Assembly: GCA_000708835.1 (NCBI GenBank)
Contig: DF237288.1
Location: 36,505 to 100,504, forward strand
Direction of reading: 5' to 3'
DNA from: Klebsormidium nitens
Lineage: Eukaryota; Streptophyta; Klebsormidiophyceae; Klebsormidiales; Klebsormidiaceae
DNA: 64,000 nt
In this document: in pieces, positions 40,670 to 51,994 of the stretch
How the letters are laid out: each line of letters starts with the position of its first letter
Numbering within the stretch: position 1 is the stretch's first letter
Notes under the pieces: model-generated
Seen by the model: the letters and a program-made list of their open reading frames with translations, nothing else
What the model was told of the DNA's origin: nothing
Databases searched by the model: none
Translations under genes and position numbers: made by a program

Positions 40670-41413
40670 AACTTAGAAAGCCTTTATCAGGAGTGTTTGC
40701 ATGTTGTACATAACTCTTGACTGGTGAAGTAGGTACGCTGAGCAAAAGCTCGCTTAAACAACTGATCTCTTGTACTTGCATGGCGCATGTCATTGGTCTG
40801 TGTCATAATCCCCCGTGTCAAGGCAATCTGCATTCACTCGCCTCAGCAATTGGGCCATGGTGCAGTAGGGAAGTCGTCGTTTCTGATGTCAATAGTTTAT
40901 CTGAAATAGGTGGTTCGCATTTTGAACTTGATGGCCATCCACAACACTGCAGTGCCTATAAACTTCCGTCTGGCCGGTCTCGATTGCGTCTTCATGTCTG
41001 CACGCGATCCGACATGGTCCCATTGCATGTAGCGAGCTAGCTCATGAGACGCTACACATAAGGCTCTATAGCATGATGATCTGCCGCCAAGCTAGTAGCT
41101 TAGCGAGTGACCGATCTGATGTATTCGTCACTGCATCAAGAACTCTTCAGGTATTATTAAAGCCGCCATACTCGACCACCATGAATTCAGACCTCAAAAT
41201 CTTGCAATGCACATGCTTACAACGTGTCTACAGGTGCCACGGTGGCCACATTGCTATGGCTCTCAATAAGGGTCTGAATCGTCAACGGACATTGCTTTCA
41301 TCGAGTGCCTGTTGGTTTAGTCTGGTTCGAAAATCTGAGCCGGCGCATGGAGGCTGTGTCCCCCTGAGGCCAGAAGCCTCTTCCAGAAGGCCACACCGCA
41401 GAGATAGACTCGT
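40670..41413. other. Convergent intergenic region, NOT1 / SET gene
   Basis: Tail-to-tail spacer of 744 bases with both 3' UTRs and no gene. A minus-strand TGTAA is at 41221-41217. Confidence 0.5.
41217..41221 (-). terminator. TGTAA polyadenylation element, SET gene
   Basis: Minus-strand TGTAA about 195 bases beyond the stop of the SET-domain gene. Confidence 0.35.
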
Positions 41414-44400
41414 TCACCTATCCATAACAAAGGGCGTTGGCTCGAGCAACTGTGACGCTAGATCCAGATAATCTTCGCACAGTCTTCGTTCCGATGCACG
41501 ATAGTAGTCGCAGTATCCAGCCCGAATGTCGGACCCCGCCTCCACCCCCTGCGCGGCCCGCATGCCCCCTGTTCCCGGGCCATCCGCTTCCCCCTTCTCA
41601 ATCTCATCCTCGTCCCGCAGGCTCCCCCAGCCGGCGCCTGCTACGTCCTCCGGCTCGTCGGCGCCGTCCAGTGCCCGCAGCCTCGCCTTCAGCAGCTCGG
41701 CCAACCAGCGCACCGCGTCCTCGTGGGCCGTCTCAGCAGCATCAGACGATGCCGCCACCTCACCCACCGGCGCCTCTACCGGAGACATGTCCTGCGGCAA
41801 GAGGGAGACGGTCCACGTGATCCATCCGTGCAAATAAGGCACCGCGGTTCCCATTGCGGCCCTCGAGGGTGCACTGTTCATCCAAACAAGCCTCAATGGC
41901 AACGGACCGAATGTGCAACTCAACATATGCGTTCCTGAGATCTCTCAATTTCTGAAGTCATCGCGCAAGTGTGATGTGGCATCTCGAATAGCAGCCCCGT
42001 TGGGAGGGGCGAACGCACTCACCGCCCTCTCTTCCTGGGCTGCGGCCTGTTCCGCCTCCGCTGCGGGCATCGTCACTACCCGCGCTGCCGCGAGCGCAGC
42101 CTGCCACGAGTGCACCGCCGCCTGGGGCTCCTCGTCCAGGTCCGGGAGCAGCCAGCGCAGGGAGAGGCCCTGCAGGCAGGAACGCAGTTAGCGAGGCCGG
42201 GGGGCGAGCGGAGTGCCCATAACGGCGTCGAGGCACAGGGTGACGGCGGCACTGGCAGGAGGCGAGGCAGGCAGCAGGCGCCCAAGTACGATCAAGCTGC
42301 AGCAAGCGCCAAGTATGGGCGGGGCGGGGCCTCACCCGGCTGCGGAGGAGGGCCAGCCGCTCAGGCAGAGCGCCAAAGGGTTCTAGCGCAGAGGGCGGGG
42401 CGTGCAAGAGGAGGCGGTCGTGCGGATTGGCAGGGAGGGCGAAGCCGTACAGGAACAACAACTCCTGCACATAAGGTCGCATCAGCGACAGGGCTAGGGG
42501 ACCGGCGTTCAGGAAGTAGCCGGTTGAGGGAACGTCCACTTGCAACATTGAGACAAAACGGCACAAAGGACTGGGCGATGCAGTTCAATCGTGACCACTC
42601 AATTGCACGCTCCTGTAAGAAGAGGTCAATCACTGTGCTGGAGTGAAACGTGAGTATGGTTGGAACAACTTCCAATCGAGTCTGCCTTGCAGGACATGGC
42701 CAAAAAGCGGGTCTCACCTCGTTGCTCTTATCTCCGTAGGAGATGCACACCTGCGTCGCAGGGGGCAGCGGCGCTGCTGCGACCAGCACCATGGCGTCAT
42801 CAACTGCCACCCGCACAACAGGGGAGGCAGAGGCTGCGCAGAGCAGAGGACACGTTAAACACTCGGGCCAAGTGAAAGACACTGGCTGGCAATGGAAGGG
42901 AGTGGAAAGTGGAGCTTCGAGAAGGAGGCTGACAACTTTGCAGCAACTGTCCAATGTTGAAGCTACGCCGCAACCTGGGCCGCCTGCGGGGGTGCCCTGT
43001 GTTCCTCACCATGGTTGCAGAAGTCGATGAACGGCAGCAGCCCCTCCTGCATGTTGTCGTCAGGGGTGCCGTCCGGGGTCGGGGCAGGCCACTCGAGCAG
43101 CCTGCTCCACACCACCACGTGGCTCCACACCCAGTCGTGCCAGGAGGGGGCTGCGCTGACGCCCACTCGCTGGAAGGCGGCGTGCAGCAGGGCCTGCACC
43201 TTGCTGTCCCACAACGCCTGCACGGAGCATAGAGCGACTTCTGAGAACGAAGGGATGGGGCTCGCAAACGGGAGATACAATTGACGAGAAGGAGGCCCTG
43301 TAGTGGCAGTCCGTAGGTTGTCTACTGTGGGACTGGTCTTAGCATGGGCCCCATAACTCCTGTGTGAGCAGCAGGGCAGGCTGTCCTGTCAGCAGACAGA
43401 GGCCCGCAAGCTTGGCTGACAAGCGTCGCACTTCTAGGACCCGGCTGGCACCCCACAGCCACATGCACTGGGGACACGGCGTGGTTGGGGCCAGGGCCGC
43501 ACCTGCAGCTGGCGCCGCATGCTCAGGGTGGCGGCCAGGAGGGGAGTCCCGCGCAGCGCCTGCAGCTCGTGGTCCGTCCAGGTGAGCGGGACAGGGCACT
43601 CGCGCGGACGCGGGAGCACCGCCAAGTAGCTGATAGGTGAATGTGGTCAAGGGGGCACGAGTAAACGGCTACTCGGGGCAAGGGGCCCTAAGCGTGATCG
43701 CCCCCGGCACGTGATTGCAAGAGCTCATGGCTTGCAGGGCTGTGGTGTGGGGGCTGCAGTGGGTCACATACTCTCTACTACGTTGGTGTTCTCAAAGAGC
43801 GACCGAATAAGGCCCATACCCCGCACCCATATCCACACAAAGCGCGGGATGTGTGGATACGGCGCCCAGGCGGAGCGCGGGCCGAGTGCCTTGTGCACCA
43901 CGAGAAAGAGCATGAGGCACAGCCGCCCGTCGCCCTCCCCCTCAGCCAATAGGCCCCCAAAGAAGTCGCCCAGCTGCGGGTCCTCCAGGCACGTCTGGAC
44001 GGTCAAGGCCAGGCCAGCGAGGGGGATGCGGCACAGCACCCCTGCAGGGGGAAGAGGCATTGGGCGGTGATCGTAGGCCAAACTGAGGGAATGCGACATC
44101 TGTTGCCAGCTTGGAGGGAATGAGGCAAGCCAAGCGGGAGCCTGTTTCCAACCGTTGTGCTTCAGGGGACAGTCACCAGAGCAATGTGGCAACCGGGGGG
44201 GCAGGGAGGCCCCACCATCGTCAGCGCTGGGCTCGTGCTGGGCCGTGTACACTCCCAGGCCCCACTCGGGGTTGTCTGCACTGAGGCGGATGTGCGCACC
44301 TCGCAGCTCCGCCCCATGCTTCTGCAGCGCACACAGGGGCGATCAGCTGGACCACCAGCCAGGGCAGGCGCCAGCACAGGAGAGGAGGCTGGAAACAGGT

Positions 44401-44494
44401 GACACGCAAGCTGGACCAGGGTACTGTGCAAGCCTGGGATGAGGTCCCTCACCTCAAGCCACTCCTCGAAGCTGGAAAGCGCCTCCAGCGCCAT
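41414..44494 (-). CDS. SET-domain protein-lysine methyltransferase, Rubisco-LSMT/SETD-like
   Basis: Nine exons join in phase: 44494-44453, 44321-44216, 44041-43861, 43629-43503, 43217-43010, 42833-42718, 42464-42336, 42169-42023, 41791-41414, giving 477 residues. The class transfers methyl groups from S-adenosylmethionine to lysines of non-histone proteins such as Rubisco, fructose-bisphosphate aldolase or ribosomal proteins. Visible features are an N-terminal FEEWLE helix, NPEWGLGVYTAQ at the start of the SET fold, SAWAPYLAVLPRP, the LLPFIDFCNH motif (about 215-221, the NH of the cofactor site) and QVCISYGDKSNEELLFLYGF (about 250-266), whose SYG tyrosine is the expected catalytic residue. 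A helical C-terminus matching the LSMT substrate-binding domain follows, ending in an acidic, Gly-rich loop and DLASQLLEPTPFVMDR. No clear transit peptide is seen, so the substrate and compartment stay open. It is head-to-head with Gemin2. Confidence 0.88.
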
Positions 44495-44846
44495 TCTGCG
44501 GCCCCTATTAGCCTAAGGCTACAGCTAGTGATCTACACGCATTCCCCTTGCCTTCTTGGCCCCAGGCCGGTTTAACACAGGGGTTACACACACGTAGAAG
44601 CTCAGAACCTTGCCGGGTGGTAGGTTCGTCATACGGTACATCGAACCGTCGAGACAGTCTGCTAAAAAACGGGAACCGTTCGATGAGCAAATTTCAGAGT
44701 CCTTCTTCAGTGCGGAACCATGTTTCTAATCCTAACCAGTTGGAGAGGGCTTGATGTACAGCACGCAGATTGTTGGTGCAGCACCAGTTCCACTTCTTGG
44801 CATTGCATCTTGCAGCTTGCGTCTCCTTCTGCCCTCCGCCCCCCTG
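44495..44846. promoter_or_regulatory. Short divergent promoter, SET gene / Gemin2
   Basis: Only 352 bases separate the two start codons, so the genes probably share a bidirectional promoter. It contains the palindrome TAGCCTAAGGCTA (about 44509-44521). No TATA box is obvious. Confidence 0.45.
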
Positions 44847-47800
44847 ATGCCAGCGATGGCGATCGAGCCGGCGGCAGGGGCGGTGGTGGCCCCGCGGCGG
44901 CAGTACAGCATGGCCGATGTGCTGCAGCTGCGCAGTGGTGCGGCCTGCAACCTGTCCCTGGAAGAAGCGGGCATTGTCACGGAGCCAGCCACCCAAATTA
45001 TCTTCAGAGGCGCCTCGCAGTCTCCTGCTCCTGGCACGGGTGGGCAATTGATGGCAAAGCGCGGCGAGAGGGANNNNNNNNNNNNNNNNNNNNNNNNNNN
45101 NNNNNNNNNNNNNNNNNNNNNNNNNNNNNNNNNNNNNNNNNNNNNNNNNNNNNNNNNNNNNNNNNNNNNNNNNNNNNNNNNNNNNNNNNNNNNNNNNNNN
45201 NNNNNNNNNNNNNNNNNNNNNNNNNNNNNNNNNNNNNNNNNNNNNNNNNNNNNNNNNNNNNNNNNNNNNNNNNNNNNNNNNNNNNNNNNNNNNNNNNNNN
45301 NNNNNNNNNNNNNNNNNNNNNNNNNNNNNNNNNNNNNNNNNNNNNNNNNNNNNNNNNNNNNNNNNNNNNNNNNNNNNNNNNNNNNNNNNNNNNNNNNNNN
45401 NNNNNNNNNNNNNNNNNNNNNNNNNNNNNNNNNNNNNNNNNNNNNNNNNNNNNNNNNNNNNNNNNNNNNNNNNNNNNNNNNNNNNNNNNNNNNNNNNNNN
45501 NNNNNNNNNNNNNNNNNNNNNNNNNNNNNNNNNNNNNNNNNNNNNNNNNNNNNNNNNNNNNNNNNNNNNNNNNNNNNNNNNNNNNNNNNNNNNNNNNNNN
45601 NNNNNNNNNNNNNNNNNNNNNNNNNNNNNNNNNNNNNNNNNNNNNNNNNNNNNNNNNNNNNNNNNNNNNNNNNNNNNNNNNNNNNNNNNNNNNNNNNNNN
45701 NNNNNNGGCGAGAGGGAGGCTGCTGCCAGTGCCAGGTGGCAGAAGGCGCCGGCCGGCAGCCCTGGGCACCACCACCACCCCCGACGCTCCAATGGAGAGG
45801 CCCCTGCCCCGCAGCATCAGAGGCAGGGCGGGCCAGGGGCTGCTGCGGGGCATCGGCCGCTGCCGGTGGTGATGGGGGGTGGGGCGGAGGAGGAGGAGTG
45901 GGGCGATGCAGAGGAGGACAGCGAGGATGAGAACCCGCAGTACAAGGCATTCCATGTGAGCGGCCAGCCCGACTTCAGCATCGAGGAGCCAGACGCAGAG
46001 GAATACCTGAGGAGGGTCAGGTGGGGCCAGCACGCACCCCACGCGAGCTAGGAACTGCTTGGAAAAGTCGTTCTGGATGCATCCTGTGCTGCTTAGTGGC
46101 GTGCGCCGTTGCTCCTACGAGTATGGTCGATTTCTCTGATCCTTACTCCACCAGAGCCTCCCAGCCTGTGGGCTTGGGCTTGGGACTCAGCGAGCTGCAC
46201 ACTGCACAACCGAACCTCCATGCCTCTTCTCATGCCCTTCACCATTTGGTCTCTGCCCCTCCAGGTGGGAAGCCCAGCGGTGTCCGCGCGTGGTGGTGGC
46301 CCCCGCGCACGAGCGGCCACCCGCAGCCCCTGAGCAGACCCCATACATGCCGGCCCTGCCCGGCGTAACTGCGTGCGCCCCGCACCTGCTGCCCTCCTCG
46401 GAGTGGGAGGCGTGCTTCCTGGCCGACTTCTCAGACCTGCGCACTGTGAGTTCCCTTCATTGCCTCTCCCTGTCCTCAGGGGAAAAAACCCGCTCCTAAG
46501 TGTGTTTGGATGCCACCGGGTCTGTGATTGGTTCAGGTCACAAGGACAGCTGACTGGATCATAACTCTGAGACCCGTGGTGTCTCCCTCATGTGCCACTC
46601 CGCGCCTCTTGCCTCTACAGGAGCTCGTCCGCCTGCTTGACCTGCTGGAGGAGGCGGACGCGGCTGCGCTGTCCTCTTTGCCGTCCTCTGCGGCAGCCAT
46701 CCCTTCTGTGCGCGACGCCAGCGCCTGGAAACGCTTCTGCCTTGGCCCCAGCCCTGGGCCCCAGCCCGCCGAGGGCCTGGCCAGCCAGCGCGAGGGGGGG
46801 CCGCAGGAGGGGCAGCCGGGGGAGGGCTCTGGCTGCAGCGGAGCGGTCGAGGGCAGTGGCAACGAGGGGGGGGCTCAGAAAGAGCGGGATGCAGGCAGGG
46901 AGGAGAGTTTTGAGGGCACGGCCTGCCAAACACTTGATGAGCGGGAGGGGGTCCAAAGCTTGAGCCAGGAGGAAGAAGGCCGGGGGGGAGTGCATGGTGA
47001 GGGACTGGATGGCGGGGGAGCGCAGGAGGCGGGGCCCACCAAGGAGTTGGCGGTTCAGGGAGGTGCCTCACCCGATGAGAGAGACACAGAGCGGGTGCAA
47101 GTGACGGCCGGGGCTGACGGGGGGACCCCCGGACACCATACCGGGGAGAATGGAAGCTGGCAGACTGGGAGTGGATCAAGCGGGGATCCTCAGCGAGGCT
47201 CACCAAGAGCCGGCAGCCCCGCAGCTACAGGAAGCGGGAAGGCAGGCCTGAGAGAGACGCAGGGCGGCGGCGGCATGGAGGATTCTGGCAGCCTTGGGGC
47301 AGAGCCCCCGTCGGAAGTGGGAACTGCGAAGGACGGGGCAGCAGCCAACGCAGACAGCCAAGGGGGTGACATCACCACAACAAGCCCGCCAGTGCGACGG
47401 GCGCGGCGGCGGGAGGCGCTGTTGGAGGGCGTGCTGCCGTTCCTGGGCATCCTGCTGCGGCTGGACCAGGTGAGCGGGGACGAGGGGCGCGGGGCAGGGG
47501 CGGCCATCCGCCACCCCGTGCGGGGCGGGCTCCTCTGGGCTGGTCTGGGTAGCGACTCCGTCCCATCCGCTTGCCTTACATCAAGCATCTCGTCTTGTCT
47601 CCAAGAAGACGTCGTGACTGGCTCTCGATCATCAGCGCAGGCCGCTGGCCTTCTCCCGCTGCTTCCCGGCTGACCGCTTTCCCCCGCTTGTGCCTGCTGT
47701 TCTCCAGGTGGCGCTCGCGGTCCACCTGCGGCACCACGTGCGCTGGCTGCAGGAGCTGCCCCCCTCCGCTGCGCTGGACCGGCGGCGCGGCGCGTGGCTG

Positions 47801-48271
47801 TTTGCTCTGTGCGCCACAGTGGGCAAGCCCCTGGACCCGGACACCCAGGCCGCCCTGCGCGACCTGCTGCGCACTGCGGCCCTCAGGCGAGCCAACAAGG
47901 TGAGGGGCGGCCGCTGCGGGATGCCGCAGAAGCCAGTCCTGGTGCATAAGCCTGCTTGCCCGGGTTGCGAATTGTACAAGAGCTAACCTGACGTCGTGGG
48001 CAGCGGCCGATGTGGCCGTTAATGGGAGCTGTGCATGGTCACCCGTGCGCAGTTCACTTGCGAGCATGCTTCTCGGTCACTCTGCTCTCGAGAGTCCTTG
48101 ACCGGGCCCTCGAGCTCCATGACGACTCACTGCTTCTGCCGTCGGCGGCTGGCTGAGCGGCCCTCCCCCGGTGCGTGCCGTGTGCAGGTGTCGCCCGGCG
48201 ACCCCGAGCTGGCGGTGCTCAACATGCTGATCGCCATCGCGGGCCGCTACTTCGGGCAGCAGGAGCGCTGA
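44847..48271 (+). CDS. GEMIN2: Gemin2/SIP1-like snRNP assembly factor, interrupted by an assembly gap
   Basis: Exons: 44847-46020 (containing 633 Ns at 45074-45706), 46265-46445, 46621-47469, 47708-47899, 48188-48271. Gemin2 binds SMN and the Sm pentamer during spliceosomal snRNP assembly in the cytoplasm. Recognisable blocks are AEEYLRRVRWEAQRCPRVVVA, DASAWKRFCLG, GVLPFLGILLRL, the helix-rich RRGAWLFALCATVGKPL, and the C-terminal VLNMLIAIAGRYFGQQ. Between KRFCLG and GVLPFLG lies an insert of about 200 residues rich in Gly, Glu, Gln and Ser, absent from animal Gemin2. The N-terminal part (RRQYSMADVLQLR) is longer than in animals. If the 11 bases repeated on both sides of the gap are merged, the frame is continuous and the product is 611 residues; as drawn, the two sides are out of frame. 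The start could also be 44856 or 44751. Confidence 0.85.
45074..45706. other. Assembly gap (633 Ns)
   Basis: A run of 633 undetermined bases inside the first exon of Gemin2. The same 11 bases, GGCGAGAGGGA, end the left contig (45063-45073) and begin the right one (45707-45717), as expected if the contig ends overlap and little or nothing is missing. Confidence 0.95.
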
Positions 48272-49615
48272 GCGCGGCCGCCGCAGCGGAGCGGACAGCT
48301 GGTGCACGAGAGCGGGCTGAGAAGGACTGAGCGTGGCGGGAAAGAGGGGTGGGGATTTGCTGGTAAGCAGGGCTGATCCCAGTGCAGGTTGGCAGTAGGA
48401 TGGGCTTTGTGCGGTACAGCAGAGGGCCAACGGAGTGGAGGCGGTCGAGGTTCAGCGAGAGTCCGGCATACGGTCTTGCTGTCGAGCATGCAGAGGTGTT
48501 ATTATGTACTGACGTGAGATCATGTGCCCCCAGTAGTGGTTCTACAGTGGCGGTGACGGGACATACGTGGTGCTTATGAAGGTTCTCCCTGATTTGACTT
48601 ACTCAGTGGAGACCACAATATCTAACACTCGCTGCGGGGCTTTCTCTTTGTACATGCAATGTCTGGGCACGCTAGACTCAAGTCATAGCCTGTCACGCTG
48701 GCTCTATGTGTCGCGCCATTGTTGTGTTGGAGTATGCTTCGAAGATCTGCAGGTTTCGTACGGCTGGTACATGCTGGTTTTTTAGATAATTCCACGCTCT
48801 TGCAAGATGAGCAATTATGCTCGCCAACCTACGTTCGTCTGGCTCATGGCTGTCGATCTTATTAGGCTAGGCTTTAACTAGGAGGCTTTACATCTAGTGA
48901 GTGCCAAAGTCTGGGACAGACGCAGCGCGTGCTGCGTCTACTGGTCATGTAGAAGCGTGTTTGGCAGGGAGCTGAAATGCAGCTTCGTGTTGCATAGAAT
49001 GCTGTATCGATGACGTACAGCGAAATTGAGAGTCGACATTTGAATAACCATGCAAGTCGATCTTATGAAACACGGACATACTTTTGGCGATTGTCAGATT
49101 GATCAACACTGGCTGCCTGGCGCCATACGACTTGACATGCGGCTTTATCATGTTACACACCAATTACATATATGTTCGATTGTAAGTGCGAAAACAATTT
49201 GATTGTCGACAAACCAGGCCAGATTGTCGCTGCATCACGGTCAGCCCTGGGCGGCCTGCTGAAGCGACATACCAATTGTTCAAGGGGGCCCGTTAATAAA
49301 AGGTTGACCTGGTATCCCACGACTTCCAATAACGGGGCTGGCTCGGCAACGGCCATGGGCTGAAACGTTTGAGAACCAGCAACTGTCGTCACTTCGGTCG
49401 AAGGCCAAGGCCAACGAGGCATTACCATGACTTTTCAAGGGCACCATGATTTTGTAGATCTAAACAGGATGAGGTCAAGCACGCGTTGTAACCATGCAGG
49501 AGTGCAAGATTGGGGACGCGAAGCTCCAGAGAAAGGATGGCAGGAGCAAGCGGAGGGCAAAAGTAAGCATGGCCCTGAACGAGGCCGTTCGCAACACGTT
49601 TTGCTCAACACCTGT
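48272..49615. other. Convergent intergenic region, Gemin2 / OEP37
   Basis: 1.3 kb tail-to-tail spacer with no supported gene. Minus-strand TGTAA motifs near 49154 and 49164 are candidates for OEP37 but lie about 450 bases from its stop. Confidence 0.5.
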
Positions 49616-51456
49616 TCAGAACCAGCCGATGTCGAACCTCTTTTTGAACCCAAACAATAAAGAAGCATTTTCCGGATTTTTCTGGTCGACTTGCAGCATT
49701 AGTTGCCACTTCAACCTCCTCTTCTCTTTCGTCACGGGGTCGTCCTTCTTGCCAGCCTGCAATCAGCAGCAGGATGTCAAACCCCCGAAATCGGTAGAAC
49801 CATAGGACCAAAGGACCTCGAGATGCACCCAAGCAGCGAACAACAACGCAGGCATGACTTTCCGCACAGTGCCTGCGGGGGGGTGCCCCGCGCGCCCCCA
49901 TGTCCAGGAGCTTACCCACAGGCCCGCCCAGAAGACGCCCTGGCTGGACGTGTACCCGGCCTTGTACAGCAGTGACCGCCGGCTGTACTTGTACTGAGTG
50001 TCGAACTCGGTGGTGCCCGGGAAGTAGCGGAAGCTGCGCGGACCACCGGGCGGTGCGTTAGCGGCCGCCAGTGTGCGCCAGTGATGCACGCACATTGCCC
50101 CCGACAGCACTCCAATGCCGGCATCCTTCTCTCAAGACTGGTCCACCGAGCAATGAAGGGCATGTGGCGGGGGGCCCACTTCCCTTCTCACCTGACTTTG
50201 TGGCCGTTGTTGAAGCGCCGCTTGAAGACGCAGCTGCTCTGGAGGGTGGGCAGCAGCACCGAAGGGATCACCGTCACGTCGTCATCCTGTTAACACAGGG
50301 GTCAACCCCGTCAGTCAATGATGCTCCATCCCACTGTCAGAGGGGAGCTTGCTCAGATGCCCACAGCCGGCGGTGGCACTCTGGCCATGCAGTGATGTGT
50401 GGCACAGGAGGCGTGCTGACCTTGTAGCGATACGTGAGGTCCAGCGTCCGCAGCGCGCTGTGGCCCTCAGCCAGGAGCGTCCCGCGCAGCAGCGGCAGCT
50501 TGAGCGCCGCCGTGACCCCCGCCGGCACCGCGTCGTCAAAGTGCTGATAGCTCAGCTGCCCAAGCGGACACGCCACGCTGCCCGTGATCTACACCCGGGG
50601 GAAGGCAGCATCAGCGCAGTGCAGCCCCAATTGAGAAGGCCACATTCCATTTCGCACCACAAATGTCCATCGGGCTCGCGCGACATAGAGAGGGCGGGCA
50701 GGCGGATGCAGCCCCCGGCAGAGACCAGGCGGGCCAGCATCGGCGGGCGGTGGCGTCTCACCAGTGTCTTTTCATTGACGGCAAACACGCCGTTGCCCCG
50801 CAGGCCCTTGCTCTGGCTCTCCGCCTGCGCCACCAGCGCCCCCTCATGTTCCTGGCACACGCAGCACAAGGGATGGCAATCAGGACAAGGGGAAGACAGG
50901 GCTGGGCGCCCACACACTAAAGACTAGCATGGCAGCCCAATGCTGGGGAACACTTGCAGGCCGCGAGGTGGCGGCCGGGGCTGGCGCGCACCTTGACATC
51001 GTGCTCGTAGCGCAGCTTGAGGTTGCGGCCCAGCGGCTGGGTGAAGGTGAGGAAGGGCGCCTCCTCCGGGACGTTGAGCTGCGCGGAGAAGACCTTGGTG
51101 AACACGCCCAGGGTGGGGCCCTCAAAGCGGCGCTCCTCCGGCAAAAAGTCCCACGACGCTTTCAGCTTGATGCGGTCATGCCACAGCCGCGTGCTCAGCT
51201 TGTTTTGAAACACATTTGTGTCGCTATCATACTGCGTCGTTAGCTTACCCCACCGTCTCCGGGGGGCGCCTCCCACAGCGGGCCTCACTGCAGGAGGCGT
51301 GACCACTGTGGTTTGCGCCGGAACTCTGATGACTGTCACCGGGACAGCCTCCACCTCGACTGCCTCTCCACCTGCTTCCCGCTTGTCAAATGTCCACGGG
51401 AAACGAAACCCGCCAGGCTGACTGGCGGATGCCCCCTGTTCCTCCCCGGGCGCCAT
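49616..51456 (-). CDS. OEP37: OEP37-like chloroplast outer-envelope channel protein
   Basis: Six exons join in phase: 51456-50992, 50851-50762, 50588-50421, 50286-50192, 50033-49916, 49756-49616, giving 358 residues. OEP37 forms a beta-barrel cation channel in the plastid outer envelope. The match to the plant family is seen block by block: TTQYDSDTNVFQNKLSTRL with the following strands, NLKLRYEHDVK, a short Val/Ala/Gln segment, DDDVTVIPSVLLPTLQSSC with VFKRRFNNGHKV, TEFDTQYKYSRRSLLYKAGY, and the C-terminal LKWQLMLQV and FGFKKRFDI. Alternating hydrophobic/polar strands and no cleavable presequence agree with an envelope barrel. The N-terminal 80 residues (Pro/Val-rich) are not conserved. It is head-to-head with the DRP2 gene across 538 bases. 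The last exon was chosen over a nearer acceptor because only it restores the family's C-terminus. Confidence 0.86.
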
Positions 51457-51994
51457 TCAATTCCCGCAATGTAGCTCACTGTTCCCCTTGCCTGCTAGCA
51501 CAGCGTTGTTTGTACGTTCTGTGCAGAAGTCGAGAGCTGCCCTGCACATTGCTGCAAGGCGCAGGTTGCACGTCGTAGTAGTAGTACCTGCCCACGTCCC
51601 TTCTGTCGGGCTGCACTGCAGCTTCATGTGCAGTGTCAGCTAGTGCAGCACAGCCAGCAGGTGGAGCTTGGAACTTGCAAGTTGTGCAAGTTTTAAAATT
51701 AGACGGTCCGAAGATCCTTAGAGTTCAATCGAACGGTTTCAAATCCACGAGAGTTATTACATCTAGCTTCACATAGGAGAAGCTTTCAACCAAGAAGGGC
51801 CATGATTCGCATGAACATGGTGCAACCTGTCCGGGTGGATCAGGACTCAGGAGTTGCAGATTTGCACTTGCAATCCAAGCCTTGAGTACCGCATAGGGGA
51901 GTCCTCTTCTGCCTCCTGGGCCCCGCAAGTTTCCTAGGCTTTCTCCTGCAGTGTGGCAGGCAGATCGTTGCATGTAGAGGTGCGCCTGGGCGCC
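51457..51994. promoter_or_regulatory. Divergent intergenic region, OEP37 / DRP2
   Basis: 538 bases between two head-to-head start codons, carrying both 5' UTRs and promoters. No recognised motif stands out. Confidence 0.45.

Noticed and set aside
44694..46051. ORFs of 370-440 codons spanning the N run
   Set aside because: Their length comes from translating 633 Ns; only the flanking parts carry information.
46559..47206. 215-codon antisense ORF opposite Gemin2
   Set aside because: Pro/Arg-rich shadow of the low-complexity insert; no splice or homology support.
49800..49890. Nearer acceptor for the last OEP37 exon
   Set aside because: It gives a Cys-rich tail unlike the family; the acceptor at 49757 restores the expected beta-strand and FKKRFDI ending.
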